The notes under the pieces: generated by a model
The model's database searches: none
Seen by the model: the letters and a program-made list of their open reading frames with translations, nothing else
What the model was told of the DNA's origin: nothing
NCBI GenBank assembly: GCA_963838035.1
Contig: CAWIPM010000002.1
Span: 558,001 to 622,000 of the forward strand
From: CAVVNN01 sp963838035
GTDB lineage: Bacteria > Actinomycetota > Thermoleophilia > Solirubrobacterales > 70-9
Length of the DNA: 64,000 bases
Direction: 5' to 3'
Translations under genes and position numbers: made by a program
Shown here: positions 8,567 through 17,408 of the stretch, piece by piece
How the letters are laid out: the number at the start of each line of letters is the position of its first letter
Numbering within the stretch: the stretch's first letter is position 1

Positions 8567-10483
8567 ATGAGCCGGCCACAGGACAAGCGCTTCCCCTACC
8601 TGCCCGGGATCGACGCCCTGCGGGCACTGGCGGTGCTCGCCGTCTTCTTCTACCACGCCGGAGTCGGCTGGATGCCCGGCGGGTTCCTCGGCGTCGATGT
8701 CTTCTTCGTCGTCAGCGGCTACCTGATCACCTCGCTGCTGCTCGGCGAGTACCGACGCGGAGGCCACATCGCGCTCGGCCAGTTCTGGCTGAGGCGGGCG
8801 CGGCGCCTGCTGCCGGCGGTCGGCGTCTTCATCGCGGTGACGATGGTCGTCGCGGCGATCGTCGAGCCCGGCCGGATGGACCAGCTGCGCGGCGACGCGA
8901 TCGCCTCGCTCCTCTACTTCGCCAACTGGCACTTCGTCCTCGGCCACCAGTCCTACTTCGAACAGTTCCAGCGGCCATCGTTGTTCCGCCACCTCTGGTC
9001 GCTCTCGGTCGAGGAGCAGTTCTACCTCTTCTGGCCGCTGGTCTTCGCCGCCGGGATGTCGCTGTTCGGCCGCAGGCGCCTGCTTGCCGGGGTGGCCGCC
9101 GGCGCGCTCGGCTCGGTCGCGCTGGCCTGGGTCCTCTTCCATCCCGGCGCCGATGCCTCGCGCGTCTACTACGGCACCGACACCCACGCCGTCGGGCTGC
9201 TGGTGGGAGTCGCCCTGGCGCTCCTCTGGAGCCCGCTCGAGCTGCGCCGCCGTCGGACGGGCCCGCTCGTCGGCCCGCTGCTCGACGCGGTGGGAGTCGT
9301 CGCGCTCGCCTACGTGGTGCTCAGCTTCATCCACGTGCACGACTACGACCTCGCCCTCTACCACGGCGGCTACCTCTGGCTGGCGCTGGTCACGGCACTC
9401 CTGCTCGCGGTCCTCGCCCACCCGGCGGCGCGGCTCGGCCGCCTGCTCGGCCGGCCGCCGATGCTGTGGCTCGGCCTGCGCAGCTACAGCTTCTACCTCT
9501 GGCACTGGCCGGTGCTGGCGCTCACCCGGCCGGGGATCGACGTCTCGCTTCCACGCGGGATCCTTATCCCCCTCCAGCTGGCGGCGGTCCTCGCCCTCGC
9601 CGACATCTCCTACCGCTTCGTCGAGCTGCCCTTCAGCGGCAAGGCGAAGATGCCCGCCCTCCCCGACGGCTGGCTTCGCTTCGGCCGGCCGGCGCTCGCG
9701 GTTGTCGTAGTGGCGGTGGTGCTGCTGATCGGCTGGAGCGGAATCGCCGGCAGCGGAAGTGAACATCTGCAGCCGGATCTCGCGGCCGCCTCGACCGCGG
9801 AATTCGCCAAGGTGACGGTGAGCAAGCTGCCTCCCGAACACCCCCCGCGCGGCCCTGGCGCAGGCGGCACGACAGCGCCGTCACGACCGCCGCGGATCAT
9901 CGCGATCGGCGACTCGGTGATGATCGGCGCCAAGGCGCCCCTCGTCGCCCACCTCGGCTCCCGATTCTCGATGAACGCAAAGGTCGGCCGACAGGCGGGC
10001 GAATTCGTAGATATAGCCCGCAAGCTGAAGGCCCACGGCCACCATCCCGATGCCCTGATCATCCAGATGGGCAACAACGGACCGCTCTACAGCGACGAAA
10101 TGAGAGCACTGCGGCAGGCGACATCGGGCGTCGGCGAGCTCTTCCTGGTCAACGACCGCGCGCCGGTCAGCTGGGAGAGCGAGTCCAACAACGCCCTTGC
10201 CGAAGCCGCTGCGGACTGGCCGAACACGACGCTGATCGACTGGCACTCGGCTGCAGGATCCCGCGACGGCCTGATGTGGGATGGCATTCACCTCACCCCC
10301 GCCGGCGCGGGCGTGTACGCCCGGCTCGTGGCCGCAACGGTGCAGGCGGCAATGCGCAGGGCGGGGACTACACCCGCGCTACCTCGAGCATGCCCGCCTC
10401 CGCCGCTGCATCGAAGTCGGCATCCTGAGTGCAGACCGCGGCGCCGTGGGCCATCGCGGTGGCGGCGATCCAAGCGTCCATGA
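8567..10483 (+). CDS. Membrane acyltransferase-3 with C-terminal SGNH domain (OafA/OatA-like)
   Basis: Likely transfers acetyl groups across the membrane onto a cell-surface glycan. The N-terminal ~370 residues form the ten-or-so helix acyltransferase-3 domain: it opens with LPGIDALRALAVLAVFFYHAG and contains GFLGVDVFFVVSGYLITSLL and LWSLSVEEQFYLFWP. An extracytoplasmic SGNH hydrolase-like domain follows, with nucleophile motif IAIGDSVMIGAK and a C-terminal DGIHLTPAG carrying the Asp/His pair. The last ~40 residues are Arg/Pro-rich and lie antisense over the vapC-like gene (10368-10483), so the natural C-terminus was probably just after VYARLVAATVQAAM. Substrate unknown; peptidoglycan or exopolysaccharide are candidates. 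Confidence 0.9.
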   Translation: MSRPQDKRFPYLPGIDALRALAVLAVFFYHAGVGWMPGGFLGVDVFFVVSGYLITSLLLGEYRRGGHIALGQFWLRRARRLLPAVGVFIAVTMVVAAIVEPGRMDQLRGDAIASLLYFANWHFVLGHQSYFEQFQRPSLFRHLWSLSVEEQFYLFWPLVFAAGMSLFGRRRLLAGVAAGALGSVALAWVLFHPGADASRVYYGTDTHAVGLLVGVALALLWSPLELRRRRTGPLVGPLLDAVGVVALAYVVLSFIHVHDYDLALYHGGYLWLALVTALLLAVLAHPAARLGRLLGRPPMLWLGLRSYSFYLWHWPVLALTRPGIDVSLPRGILIPLQLAAVLALADISYRFVELPFSGKAKMPALPDGWLRFGRPALAVVVVAVVLLIGWSGIAGSGSEHLQPDLAAASTAEFAKVTVSKLPPEHPPRGPGAGGTTAPSRPPRIIAIGDSVMIGAKAPLVAHLGSRFSMNAKVGRQAGEFVDIARKLKAHGHHPDALIIQMGNNGPLYSDEMRALRQATSGVGELFLVNDRAPVSWESESNNALAEAAADWPNTTLIDWHSAAGSRDGLMWDGIHLTPAGAGVYARLVAATVQAAMRRAGTTPALPRACPPPPLHRSRHPECRPRRRGPSRWRRSKRP

Positions 10484-10757
10484 CCTTCATTGCCCTGCCA
10501 ATCGCCTTGAGCCCAACCCGCAGGCGCGCCAGCTCAGCCCCGACCGCCTCGTCTATGACCAACGGCGCCGCGATCTGCCGCGCTGTCTCCAGCGTGCTGA
10601 GGCGTCGCGCCATCTGCTCATGACCATCGGCCGCGAGGACGCCGTGGCGCAGCTCTGAGAGGGTTACGACGCTGACGGCGACCTCCTCGGGGAGAGTGCC
10701 GAGCGGGCGCTCCTGCTCGCGCGCGAGGAAGACCGAGGTGTCGAGCACCGCCTGCAC
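10368..10757 (-). CDS. vapC: VapC-like PIN-domain toxin
   Basis: Probable ribonuclease toxin of a type II toxin-antitoxin pair. GTG start at 10757; 129 residues. PIN-domain acidic residues are visible in order: LDTSVFL (first Asp), SVVTLSELRHG (Glu), KVMDAWIAATA (Asp) and QDADFDA (Asp). The gene follows its antitoxin by 14 bases, the usual order. Its 3' end overlaps the convergent acyltransferase gene by 116 bases, suggesting insertion or loss of the neighbour's stop codon. The target RNA cannot be judged from sequence. Confidence 0.87.
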   Translation of the reverse strand: MQAVLDTSVFLAREQERPLGTLPEEVAVSVVTLSELRHGVLAADGHEQMARRLSTLETARQIAAPLVIDEAVGAELARLRVGLKAIGRAMKVMDAWIAATAMAHGAAVCTQDADFDAAAEAGMLEVARV

Positions 10758-10771
10758 GCGGGGTCGATCGC

Positions 10772-11017
10772 CTAGAGCTGATCCGTCGTGTCTGGAAACG
10801 CCTGGTTTAGCTCAGCGGACAGGCCCGCGTCGGCCTGGGAGGTCGCAATCAGATCCCGGGCGCGGGAGCCGGCCGTCCAAGAAGGCGCTGCATCGATCGG
10901 GACGAGGTCGGCCGCGTCGCGCCCTGCAACCGTGACCCGCAGCTGCTCGCCGGCCATTACGCGCCGCAACACAGCCGAAACGTCGTTGCGCAGCTCGCGC
11001 TGCGGAATGCGCTGCAT
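10772..11017 (-). CDS. vapB: Phd/YefM-type antitoxin (VapB role)
   Basis: An 81-residue antitoxin starting at ATG 11017. The N-terminal half (RIPQRELRNDVSAVLRRVMAGEQLRVTVAGRDAADLVPI) has the Phd/YefM DNA-binding fold pattern: a short strand, a helix beginning with the Arg-Glu-Leu-Arg-Asn segment, and a GR-x-x-A-x-L-V-P strand. The C-terminal tail would bind and block the toxin. Such antitoxins normally repress their own promoter, expected just upstream of 11017, but no operator was defined here. Confidence 0.85.
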   Translation of the reverse strand: MQRIPQRELRNDVSAVLRRVMAGEQLRVTVAGRDAADLVPIDAAPSWTAGSRARDLIATSQADAGLSAELNQAFPDTTDQL

Positions 11018-11079
11018 ATTGTGTGACTGTAGCCGAACTGCTACACACCCCCGCCGATAGCGATTGCGAGCGTTGCGAG

Positions 11080-11775
11080 TCAGAACGGGCTGGGGACGCG
11101 AGCGACCACATCGTCGACGCTGGCGATCGCGCCGGAGGAGTTCTTCGCCGAGCCGATCGCCACGCCGGAGGCGCGACCGGAGAGGTCCCCGGCGCCGGCG
11201 TCGGTGACTTCGGCGACGAGCCTGCTGCCGACGGTGGCGCGCAGGACGCACTGGCCCTTTTCGGGCCCGCTGGTGACGTTCACGGCGCTGAGGCGGAGCT
11301 TGTTTGCCTTGTCGAGCCCCTTCACCGCGCTGACTTCCTTTTCGATCGCCAGGTACTTGACGCTGCCGTCGGCGAGGTACTTGCGCAGCTGGGCCTTCTG
11401 CTGGAGCGGATAGACGACGAGCTGGTAGCGGGCGCCGCCGCCGGACCGCAGCACCAGGCCGAGGAACATCTTGCGCTGCAGCGCCTTCGGGGTGCCGCTG
11501 AGCAGGCGCTCGGTGGCCGCGATCTCGAGGTCGCGCCCGACCACCGGCGTGCGGTAGGAGCATTCGCCCGTGCGCTTGCCGAGCACGATCCGCAGAGCGT
11601 GCTTCGAGCCGCCGCGGGCGCAGCTGCGGCCGGAGAGCTTGACCAGCTGGCCGCGCTGAGACGTCGTCTCCATGCTGTTGCGATAGATGCCGACCATCGC
11701 CCCCGTTGCCGCGGCGGCGAGCACCAGAGCGCCGGCGAGAGCGGCAAGAGCAATGGCTGTGGAGCGGGCCTTCAT
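11080..11775 (-). CDS. Membrane-anchored or secreted protein of unknown function
   Basis: A 231-residue protein with a single N-terminal hydrophobic segment (about residues 6-31) that is a signal anchor or signal peptide. The exported part contains two regions with paired Cys (SGRSCARGGSK, GECSYRTPV, KGQCVLRA) and looks beta-rich; no family was recognised. ATG start at 11775. It stands alone on the minus strand between the vapB-like gene and the divergent meaA-like gene. The reading frame has typical high-GC third positions, supporting that it is coding. Confidence 0.65.
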   Translation of the reverse strand: MKARSTAIALAALAGALVLAAAATGAMVGIYRNSMETTSQRGQLVKLSGRSCARGGSKHALRIVLGKRTGECSYRTPVVGRDLEIAATERLLSGTPKALQRKMFLGLVLRSGGGARYQLVVYPLQQKAQLRKYLADGSVKYLAIEKEVSAVKGLDKANKLRLSAVNVTSGPEKGQCVLRATVGSRLVAEVTDAGAGDLSGRASGVAIGSAKNSSGAIASVDDVVARVPSPF

Positions 11776-11930
11776 GAGTTAATTTCGCGCTTCGCTCAGT
11801 CGCAAAGAGTCAGATATGGATGCTCCTACGCTCCGCGCTCACCGGCAGCCTAAACACAGGGCAGGGGGAAAGATGCGGCCCCAGTGTCTCTGAACGGGGG
11901 ATTTCGGCGCGCGCCAAATATCATGGGGCG

Positions 11931-13925
11931 ATGAGCAAGCACCGCCTGCCCGAGCGCGACCGCCCCTGGGTGATGCGCACCTACGCCGGCCACTCCGACG
12001 CCCGCCGCTCCAACGAGCTCTACCGCGGCAACCTCGCCAAGGGCCAGACCGGCCTCTCGGTCGCCTTCGACCTCCCCACCCAGACCGGCTATGACCCCGA
12101 CCACGTCCTCGCCCGCGGCGAGGTCGGCAAGGTCGGCGTCTCGATCGCCCACAAGGGCGACATGCACCAGCTCCTCGACGGCATCCCGCTCGACGAGATG
12201 AACACCTCGATGACGATCAATGCCACCGCGGCCTGGCTGCTCGGCCTCTACGTCACCGTCGCCGAGGAGAACGGCGTCGACCGCTCTCAACTCAAGGGCA
12301 CGACCCAGAACGACATCATCAAGGAGTACCTCTCACGCGGCACCTACGCCTTCCCGCCCGAGCCCTCGATGCGGCTGATCGCGGACATGGTCGCCTTCAC
12401 CGTCAACGAGGTGCCGAGCTGGAACCCGACCAACATCTGCAGCTACCACCTGCAGGAGGCCGGGGCGACGCCGGTGCAGGAGATCGCCTTCGCGCTCTGC
12501 ACCGGGATCGCGGTCCTCGACGAGGTCAAGGCCCGCGGCCAGGTCGCCGAGGCCGACTTCCCGAAGGTGTTCGGCCGGATCTCCTTCTTCGTCAACGCCG
12601 GCATCCGCCTGATCGAGGAGACCGCCAAGCTGCGCGCGATGGGCCGGCTCTGGAACGAGATCGGCCGCCGGCGCTACGGGGTGACCGACGAGAAGATGCT
12701 GCGGTTCCGCTATGGCGTCCAGGTCAACAGCCTCGGGCTGACCGAGGCCCAGCCGGAGAACAACATCCAGCGGATCGTGCTCGAGGCACTCGCCGTCACC
12801 CTCAGCCGCGACGCCCGCGCCCGCGCGATCCAGCTCCCCGCCTGGAACGAGGCGATGGGCCTCCCCCGCCCCTGGGACCAGCAATGGAGCCTGCGGATCC
12901 AGCAGGTTCTCGCCGAGGAGACCGACCTGCTCGAGTATCCCGACATATTCGAGGGCTCGAAGGTGATGGACGGGCTGGTCGAGGAGCTGGTCGAGGGAGC
13001 CCGGGCCGAGATGGCGGTGGTCGAGGAGCACGGCGGCGCGGTCGAGGCTGTCCCCTATATGAAGGCGCGCCTGGTCGAGTCCCACCGCGCTCGGGTGGCG
13101 CGGATCGAGAGCGGCGAGCAGAGGGTGATCGGGCAGAACGTCTATACCGAGAGCGAGGGCTCACCGCTGACCGCCGGCGCCGACGGCGGCATCCTCACTC
13201 CGGACCCGGAGGTCGAGCGCGAGCGGGTCGAGGCGCTTGAGCGCTGGAAGGCCGAGCGCGATGAGAGCGCGGTCCGCGCCGCTCTCGACGAGCTGGCCGC
13301 AGCCGCAGCCGATGACAGCCAGAACATCATGCCGGCGACGATCGCGGCAGCCAGGGCGGGCGCGACGACCGGCGAGTGGGCCGGGGTGCTGCGCGAGGCC
13401 TTCGGCGCCTACCGCGCTCCGACCGGTGTCGATGGCGCGGCGCCCCCCGCCGACCGCGAGCAGCTCGACGAGATCCGTCGCCGCGTCGAGGAGACTTCCA
13501 AGCGGATCGGTCACCGGATCAAGATCCTGGTCGGCAAGCCCGGCCTCGACGGCCACTCCAACGGCTCCGAGCAGATCGCCCTGCGCGCTCGCGACGTCGG
13601 CATGGAGGTCGTCTACCAGGGCATCCGCCTCACCCCGGCGGAGATCGCCGAGTCAGCGCTGCAGGAGGACGTCGACGTGGTCGGCCTCTCGATCCTCTCC
13701 GGCTCCCACCTCGAGCTGGTCCCCGAGGTCGTCCGCATGCTGCGCGAGGAGGGCATCGACGTCCCGGTCGTCGCCGGCGGAATCATCCCTCCCGCCGACG
13801 CGAAGCGCCTGCGCGAGGAGGGCGTCGCCGGCGTCTACACGCCCAAGGACTTCGACATCAACCGGATCATGGGCGAGATCGTCGAGCTGGTCGGCAAGCG
13901 TGCCGGCAGTGCCGCGCCAGCTTGA
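11931..13925 (+). CDS. meaA: MeaA-type B12-dependent acyl-CoA mutase, probably ethylmalonyl-CoA mutase
   Basis: Adenosylcobalamin enzyme that rearranges ethylmalonyl-CoA to methylsuccinyl-CoA. The ATG at 11931 (MSKHRLPERDRPWVMRTYAG) matches the MeaA N-terminus and is preferred to an earlier in-frame start at 11820. 664 residues: an N-terminal mutase barrel with LSVAFDLPTQTGYDPDH, MNTSMTINATAAWLL and KGTTQNDIIKEY, then a C-terminal cobalamin domain with the base-off motif DGHSNG near residue 540 and YTPKDFDIN near the end. Large and small parts are fused, as in MeaA. Ccr about 4 kb upstream supports ethylmalonyl-CoA over methylmalonyl-CoA as substrate, though substrate choice is inference from family and context. 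Confidence 0.9.
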   Translation: MSKHRLPERDRPWVMRTYAGHSDARRSNELYRGNLAKGQTGLSVAFDLPTQTGYDPDHVLARGEVGKVGVSIAHKGDMHQLLDGIPLDEMNTSMTINATAAWLLGLYVTVAEENGVDRSQLKGTTQNDIIKEYLSRGTYAFPPEPSMRLIADMVAFTVNEVPSWNPTNICSYHLQEAGATPVQEIAFALCTGIAVLDEVKARGQVAEADFPKVFGRISFFVNAGIRLIEETAKLRAMGRLWNEIGRRRYGVTDEKMLRFRYGVQVNSLGLTEAQPENNIQRIVLEALAVTLSRDARARAIQLPAWNEAMGLPRPWDQQWSLRIQQVLAEETDLLEYPDIFEGSKVMDGLVEELVEGARAEMAVVEEHGGAVEAVPYMKARLVESHRARVARIESGEQRVIGQNVYTESEGSPLTAGADGGILTPDPEVERERVEALERWKAERDESAVRAALDELAAAAADDSQNIMPATIAAARAGATTGEWAGVLREAFGAYRAPTGVDGAAPPADREQLDEIRRRVEETSKRIGHRIKILVGKPGLDGHSNGSEQIALRARDVGMEVVYQGIRLTPAEIAESALQEDVDVVGLSILSGSHLELVPEVVRMLREEGIDVPVVAGGIIPPADAKRLREEGVAGVYTPKDFDINRIMGEIVELVGKRAGSAAPA

Positions 13926-14014
13926 GTCGCACCCGCGGGCGATAAGTAAATAGCAGACCGTTAACGTCGGTGACATCTGATGTCGGTTACGTTGGAAGCC
14001 GGTAAACTCCCGGG

Positions 14015-15394
14015 ATGTTCATCAACCGGCAGGACGAGCTAAGGGCTTTGCGGAGGTGGTGGGAGCGCCCGGGCTCGGCGCTCGGGCTCGTGTGGGGGCG
14101 TCGTCGCGTAGGCAAGACGTCCCTGCTCGAGGAGTTTTCGCGGGACAAGCGAACGGTCTTCCATACCGGTGCCGGCCGGCCTGCGAGCGACGAGCTACGC
14201 CTGCTCACCGAGGCGGCGACGCAGGAGATCGACTCCGGACCGCGCAACCTGGCCGATCGCCCGTTCGACAGCTGGGACGACGCACTTGACTTCCTGGCCA
14301 CAGCGGCGACCCGCGAGCGCCTCCTGCTGGTGATCGACGAGTTTCCGGACCTGGTCAAAGTCAGCCCGGAGCTACCCGGCATCCTGCGTGCGTTCTGGGA
14401 TCGGGCCCGCGCAAAGACCAAGCTGCGCATCCTCATCTGCGGCTCCGCGGTGCGGACGATGGAGGCGATCCAGGAGGAGCGGACGCCGCTCTACGGCCGC
14501 TTCGACCTCGCCCTCCTCCTACATCCCTTCCGCCCTAACGAGGCAGCCCAGATGCTTGGTGGACTGACTCCAAGCGAGAAGGCGCTCGTGTGGGGAATCG
14601 TCGGCGGTGTGCCGCTATATCTGGACTGGTGGGACACCGGCCGCAGCCTCAAACAGAACCTGCTGCAGCTCACGTGCACGCCTGGCGGACGCTTGCTGGA
14701 CGAGGGGCAGCTCGTGCTCGCGACGGAGGGCGACATGGGCGACATGGGCGGGCTCGTCCTGCGCGCGATCGCCTCTGGACGGACCCGCCACAACGAGATC
14801 GAGCAGGCCGTGCATGCCGAGCCAGGTCGGGTGCTGGAGCGTCTGGTCGAGTTGCGCTTGGTCGAGCGACTCGTTCCGGTAACCGAGAATCCAGCCCGAA
14901 CCCGCCGCCGCGTCTACCGCATCTCCGACAACTTCCTCGCCTTCTGGCTCGGCCTCCTCGACCGGCACCGCTCGGCGATCGGCAGGGGCCTTGGGAAGCA
15001 GATCCTGCCCGTACTCGTCGAGCAGCTGGACGGCCACATGGGCGAGCGCTGGGAGTCGGCTTTCCGCCAGCACCTCGCTCGGCTGGCAGCCGCGGGCGAG
15101 CTGGGCCCGGAGATTGTCGACATTGGTCGATGGTGGCGAGACGCGCCGCCGGTGGAGATCGATGCCGTGGCGCTGGCCGGCCGTCGCCGCGAGGCCATCC
15201 TGGTCGGCGAGGCGAAGTGGGCCCGTAAAGTCGACGGCGCAGCCATCCGAGCCAAGCTGGCACAAAAGAGTCAAGCCCTTCCCCGGCTCAGCCCCACTCC
15301 CACCTTCGCGATCTGCGCCCGTGAGCAGATCGACGATCCGGGGGACGTCCTCGCGGTCGTCGCTGACGATGTCTTTGAGGCTGCGGGACAATGA
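14015..15394 (+). CDS. AAA/STAND-like ATPase with C-terminal DUF234-type nuclease-like domain
   Basis: A 459-residue P-loop ATPase of the archaeal-ATPase type. Walker A is GRRRVGKTSLL (about residues 28-38) and Walker B is LLLVIDEFP. A central winged-helix-like segment follows (RTRHNEIEQAV; LERLVELRLVERLVPV). The C-terminus has an EIDAVALAGRR and LVGEAKW pair, the spacing expected for a PD-(D/E)XK-like core, as in DUF234 proteins. ATG start at 14015. The biological role of this family is poorly known; roles in defence or DNA handling have been proposed for relatives but nothing here decides it. The next gene starts four bases after the stop. Confidence 0.82.
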   Translation: MFINRQDELRALRRWWERPGSALGLVWGRRRVGKTSLLEEFSRDKRTVFHTGAGRPASDELRLLTEAATQEIDSGPRNLADRPFDSWDDALDFLATAATRERLLLVIDEFPDLVKVSPELPGILRAFWDRARAKTKLRILICGSAVRTMEAIQEERTPLYGRFDLALLLHPFRPNEAAQMLGGLTPSEKALVWGIVGGVPLYLDWWDTGRSLKQNLLQLTCTPGGRLLDEGQLVLATEGDMGDMGGLVLRAIASGRTRHNEIEQAVHAEPGRVLERLVELRLVERLVPVTENPARTRRRVYRISDNFLAFWLGLLDRHRSAIGRGLGKQILPVLVEQLDGHMGERWESAFRQHLARLAAAGELGPEIVDIGRWWRDAPPVEIDAVALAGRRREAILVGEAKWARKVDGAAIRAKLAQKSQALPRLSPTPTFAICAREQIDDPGDVLAVVADDVFEAAGQ

Positions 15395-15398
15395 AGCG

Positions 15399-15965
15399 AT
15401 GAGCGAGCTGAACGGCGACAGGTCGGCCTGGCTGCGGTGCTACCGCTGCTGGTCACAGAGCCTCGAGATCCAACTCCACTACGACGCGATCCGCCGCGTC
15501 GACCCGGAGTCCGGCATCCCGGTGGAGGGCGTCGACGAGGTGCAGGAAGCGGTCGTCCAGTGCCTCGACTGCATGCACGACCAGCCCCATCTCACCTTCC
15601 AGGGCGACCGGGTCGTGCCGATCGAGGACCGTTGGGAGCGGATGGTGGCCGGCACCCCCTGGGTCGCCTCCTGCACCGTCACCGTCGACCAGGACCGGGT
15701 CGAGACCTGCTCGGGCCCGGAAGGGATCGAGTTCCTCACCTACGGCGCCTTCGGCGAGGCCGGGGTGCGCGAGTTCTTCACCCACGTCCGCTTCCACAAG
15801 CACGCCGAGGAGCAGATCGTCATCCACATGCTGGTCGAGCTTTACGCCCGCTCGGCCGAAGAGGCGACCGAGGTCCTCGAAGCCGCCGCCCACGGCCCCC
15901 TCGAGATCACCTCGCTGGCGGAGGAGTCCCGCCCGCCGGCACACGCTTCAGACGAAGCGCACTGA
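15399..15965 (+). CDS. Hypothetical protein with paired CxxC motifs
   Basis: A 188-residue soluble protein starting at ATG 15399. Two CxxC pairs, CYRC at residues 14-17 and CLDC at 55-58, suggest a zinc-ribbon-like N-terminal unit. The rest is acidic and ends in a helical segment (ELYARSAEEATEVLEAAA). No family was recognised. It begins four bases after the ATPase stop, so co-transcription is likely, but a functional link is speculative. A strong inverted repeat follows at 15972-16023. Confidence 0.62.
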   Translation: MSELNGDRSAWLRCYRCWSQSLEIQLHYDAIRRVDPESGIPVEGVDEVQEAVVQCLDCMHDQPHLTFQGDRVVPIEDRWERMVAGTPWVASCTVTVDQDRVETCSGPEGIEFLTYGAFGEAGVREFFTHVRFHKHAEEQIVIHMLVELYARSAEEATEVLEAAAHGPLEITSLAEESRPPAHASDEAH

Positions 15966-15971
15966 GGTGCT

Positions 15972-16023
15972 CCACGCATCCGGCATTGACCCCTGCGGGG
16001 CGGGGTGAATGTCGGATGCGTGG
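15972..16023. terminator. Long near-perfect hairpin between convergent genes
   Basis: The arm CCACGCATCCGGCATT (15972-15987) pairs with AATGTCGGATGCGTGG (16008-16023) over 16 positions with one G-T wobble, and the stem continues inward through ACCCC/GGGGT after one mismatch. It lies in the short gap between the plus-strand zinc-ribbon-like gene and the minus-strand CAP gene, where a two-way terminator would be expected. There is no clear T tract, so an attenuator or repeat element cannot be excluded. Confidence 0.55.
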
Positions 16024-16099
16024 GCCAGGCTCCGAGAGCGCCGACTACAGCGGCATCGACGGGGTCGAGGAGAGCCGTGCCATGCCCCGGTAGACCGGC

Positions 16100-16687
16100 C
16101 TACCGCCGCATTCCCAGGTCGAGCGTGTAGGTGGCGGCATTGGAGCTGCCGCGGTAGGGGAAGCTGCGGGAAACGCCGACGCCGAATTCGCGGAATCCGC
16201 GGTCGAGGATGTTGGCCCGGTGCGGAGGGCTGTGCATCCAGGCGCGGTAGACGCCGAGCGGCGAGCCGAAGCGGCGGCCCCAGCCGCCGCCGATGTTCTC
16301 GCCGATGAAGTAGTTGCTACCCCGGGCCAGATAGCCCGACCGCGTGACCCGGCCGCCCAGCGTGCTTCCGTTCAGGCCGTAGTGGGAGAAGTAGTGGTTG
16401 GCGACCATGTCGTTCGAGTGCCCGGTCGCCGAGCGGCGCAGCTCGGGGTTGTAGTGGAGGGGCGCCAACCCGTAGCGCTCGCGGGCCAGGTTGACCAGGC
16501 ACAGCACCGAGCTGCGCAGGAAGTGCAGGGTCGCCGTGCGCGGCGCTCGGTCCGCTCCGGCACAGCGAGGGCTCACCTGGGTCGCGCGAGCGGGGCCGGG
16601 CGAAAAGGCGAGAAGGAGCGCGACCGCCAGCGCGACCGCAGCCAGCGATCCAAGCCGCTTGAGAGCAATTGGCCTCCCGCCGCTCAC
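16100..16687 (-). CDS. Secreted CAP (SCP/PR-1) domain protein
   Basis: A 195-residue exported protein with an N-terminal signal peptide (hydrophobic core about residues 12-32, cleavage near ARA) and a CAP domain. Domain markers: CLVNLARERYGLAPLHYNPEL, ATGHSNDMVANHYFSHYG with the conserved His, and WMHSPPHRANILDRGFREFGVGV with the second His. Bacterial CAP proteins are secreted and associated with the cell surface; their chemistry is largely unknown. GTG start at 16687. Next to a second, diverged CAP gene on the same strand. Confidence 0.88.
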   Translation of the reverse strand: MSGGRPIALKRLGSLAAVALAVALLLAFSPGPARATQVSPRCAGADRAPRTATLHFLRSSVLCLVNLARERYGLAPLHYNPELRRSATGHSNDMVANHYFSHYGLNGSTLGGRVTRSGYLARGSNYFIGENIGGGWGRRFGSPLGVYRAWMHSPPHRANILDRGFREFGVGVSRSFPYRGSSNAATYTLDLGMRR

Positions 16688-16739
16688 AAGAAGCCGATCA
16701 CTATACCCAGGCCATCAAACGGATGCTCGGCGGGCCGCT

Positions 16740-17363
16740 TCAGCCCACGGCGCGGCCGGCGTGGAGGCGGGCGACTCGCGGCGTGGCGTGCCGGCGCGGG
16801 CGCGGCGGGCTGCAATGCGAGCCGAAGTCCTGCGTCCAGACGTGGACATCGGAGCGGCCTCCGAGCTTCCCCACTTTGAGGCCGACGCCTATCTGGCTGT
16901 AGTGGCCGAGGATGTTTTCGCGATGCGGCGGGGAGTGGAGCCAGGTGCGAAAGATCACTCGGACGCTGCCCCTTTCCCCTCTCCCCTGGGCGATGTTCTC
17001 CCCCACCCTCCAGCAGGGGGCGGGGATGTAGCCAGTCTGCTGCATCCAGTAGGTCAACCCGCGCCCGCAGGCGTAGTGGCTGAAGCTGTCGCAACGGATG
17101 ATGTCGGCCGACTTGTCGACGGCGGAGCGGTCGAGGTCGGCGGCGCGGCCGAGGCGGCCCATCCTCATGCGCTGGCGTGCGTAGTCGCTCATGCAGCGCA
17201 TCGCTCGCTCCTGTGCACCGGCGGGCGCCCGGGGGTCCGCCTGGTCGGCGCAGACCGTGGTCGGGGCGATCAGCCGCGCCAGATCCATCGCACCGGCCGA
17301 GGGCTCCAGCAGAGCGCCGGTGAGAGCGAAGAGAGAGGCGAGGAGGAAGACGTTGCGGATCAC
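16740..17363 (-). CDS. Secreted CAP-domain protein (paralogue A)
   Basis: Exported 207-residue CAP-domain protein. The GTG at 17363 is preferred: it sits behind an AGAAGGA site and yields a proper signal peptide (IRNVFLLASLFALTGALLEPSAGA). A longer upstream frame exists but has no coding support. CAP markers: SHYACGR, CWRVGENIAQG, TWLHSPPHRENILGHYSQIGVGL and a final WTQDFGSHC. Several Cys suggest disulfides outside the cell. It is closely similar along its length to the gene at 44379-45002 (AMDL-RLIAP start, CWRVGEN, NILGHY-QIGVGL), and both share the upstream motif at 17409-17424 and 44315-44330. Divergent from the sortase gene. Confidence 0.88.
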   Translation of the reverse strand: MIRNVFLLASLFALTGALLEPSAGAMDLARLIAPTTVCADQADPRAPAGAQERAMRCMSDYARQRMRMGRLGRAADLDRSAVDKSADIIRCDSFSHYACGRGLTYWMQQTGYIPAPCWRVGENIAQGRGERGSVRVIFRTWLHSPPHRENILGHYSQIGVGLKVGKLGGRSDVHVWTQDFGSHCSPPRPRRHATPRVARLHAGRAVG

Positions 17364-17408
17364 ACTGTCCTTCTCGCCAGGACGCGGTAATCGCTTAGTC
17401 GTTCCGTT

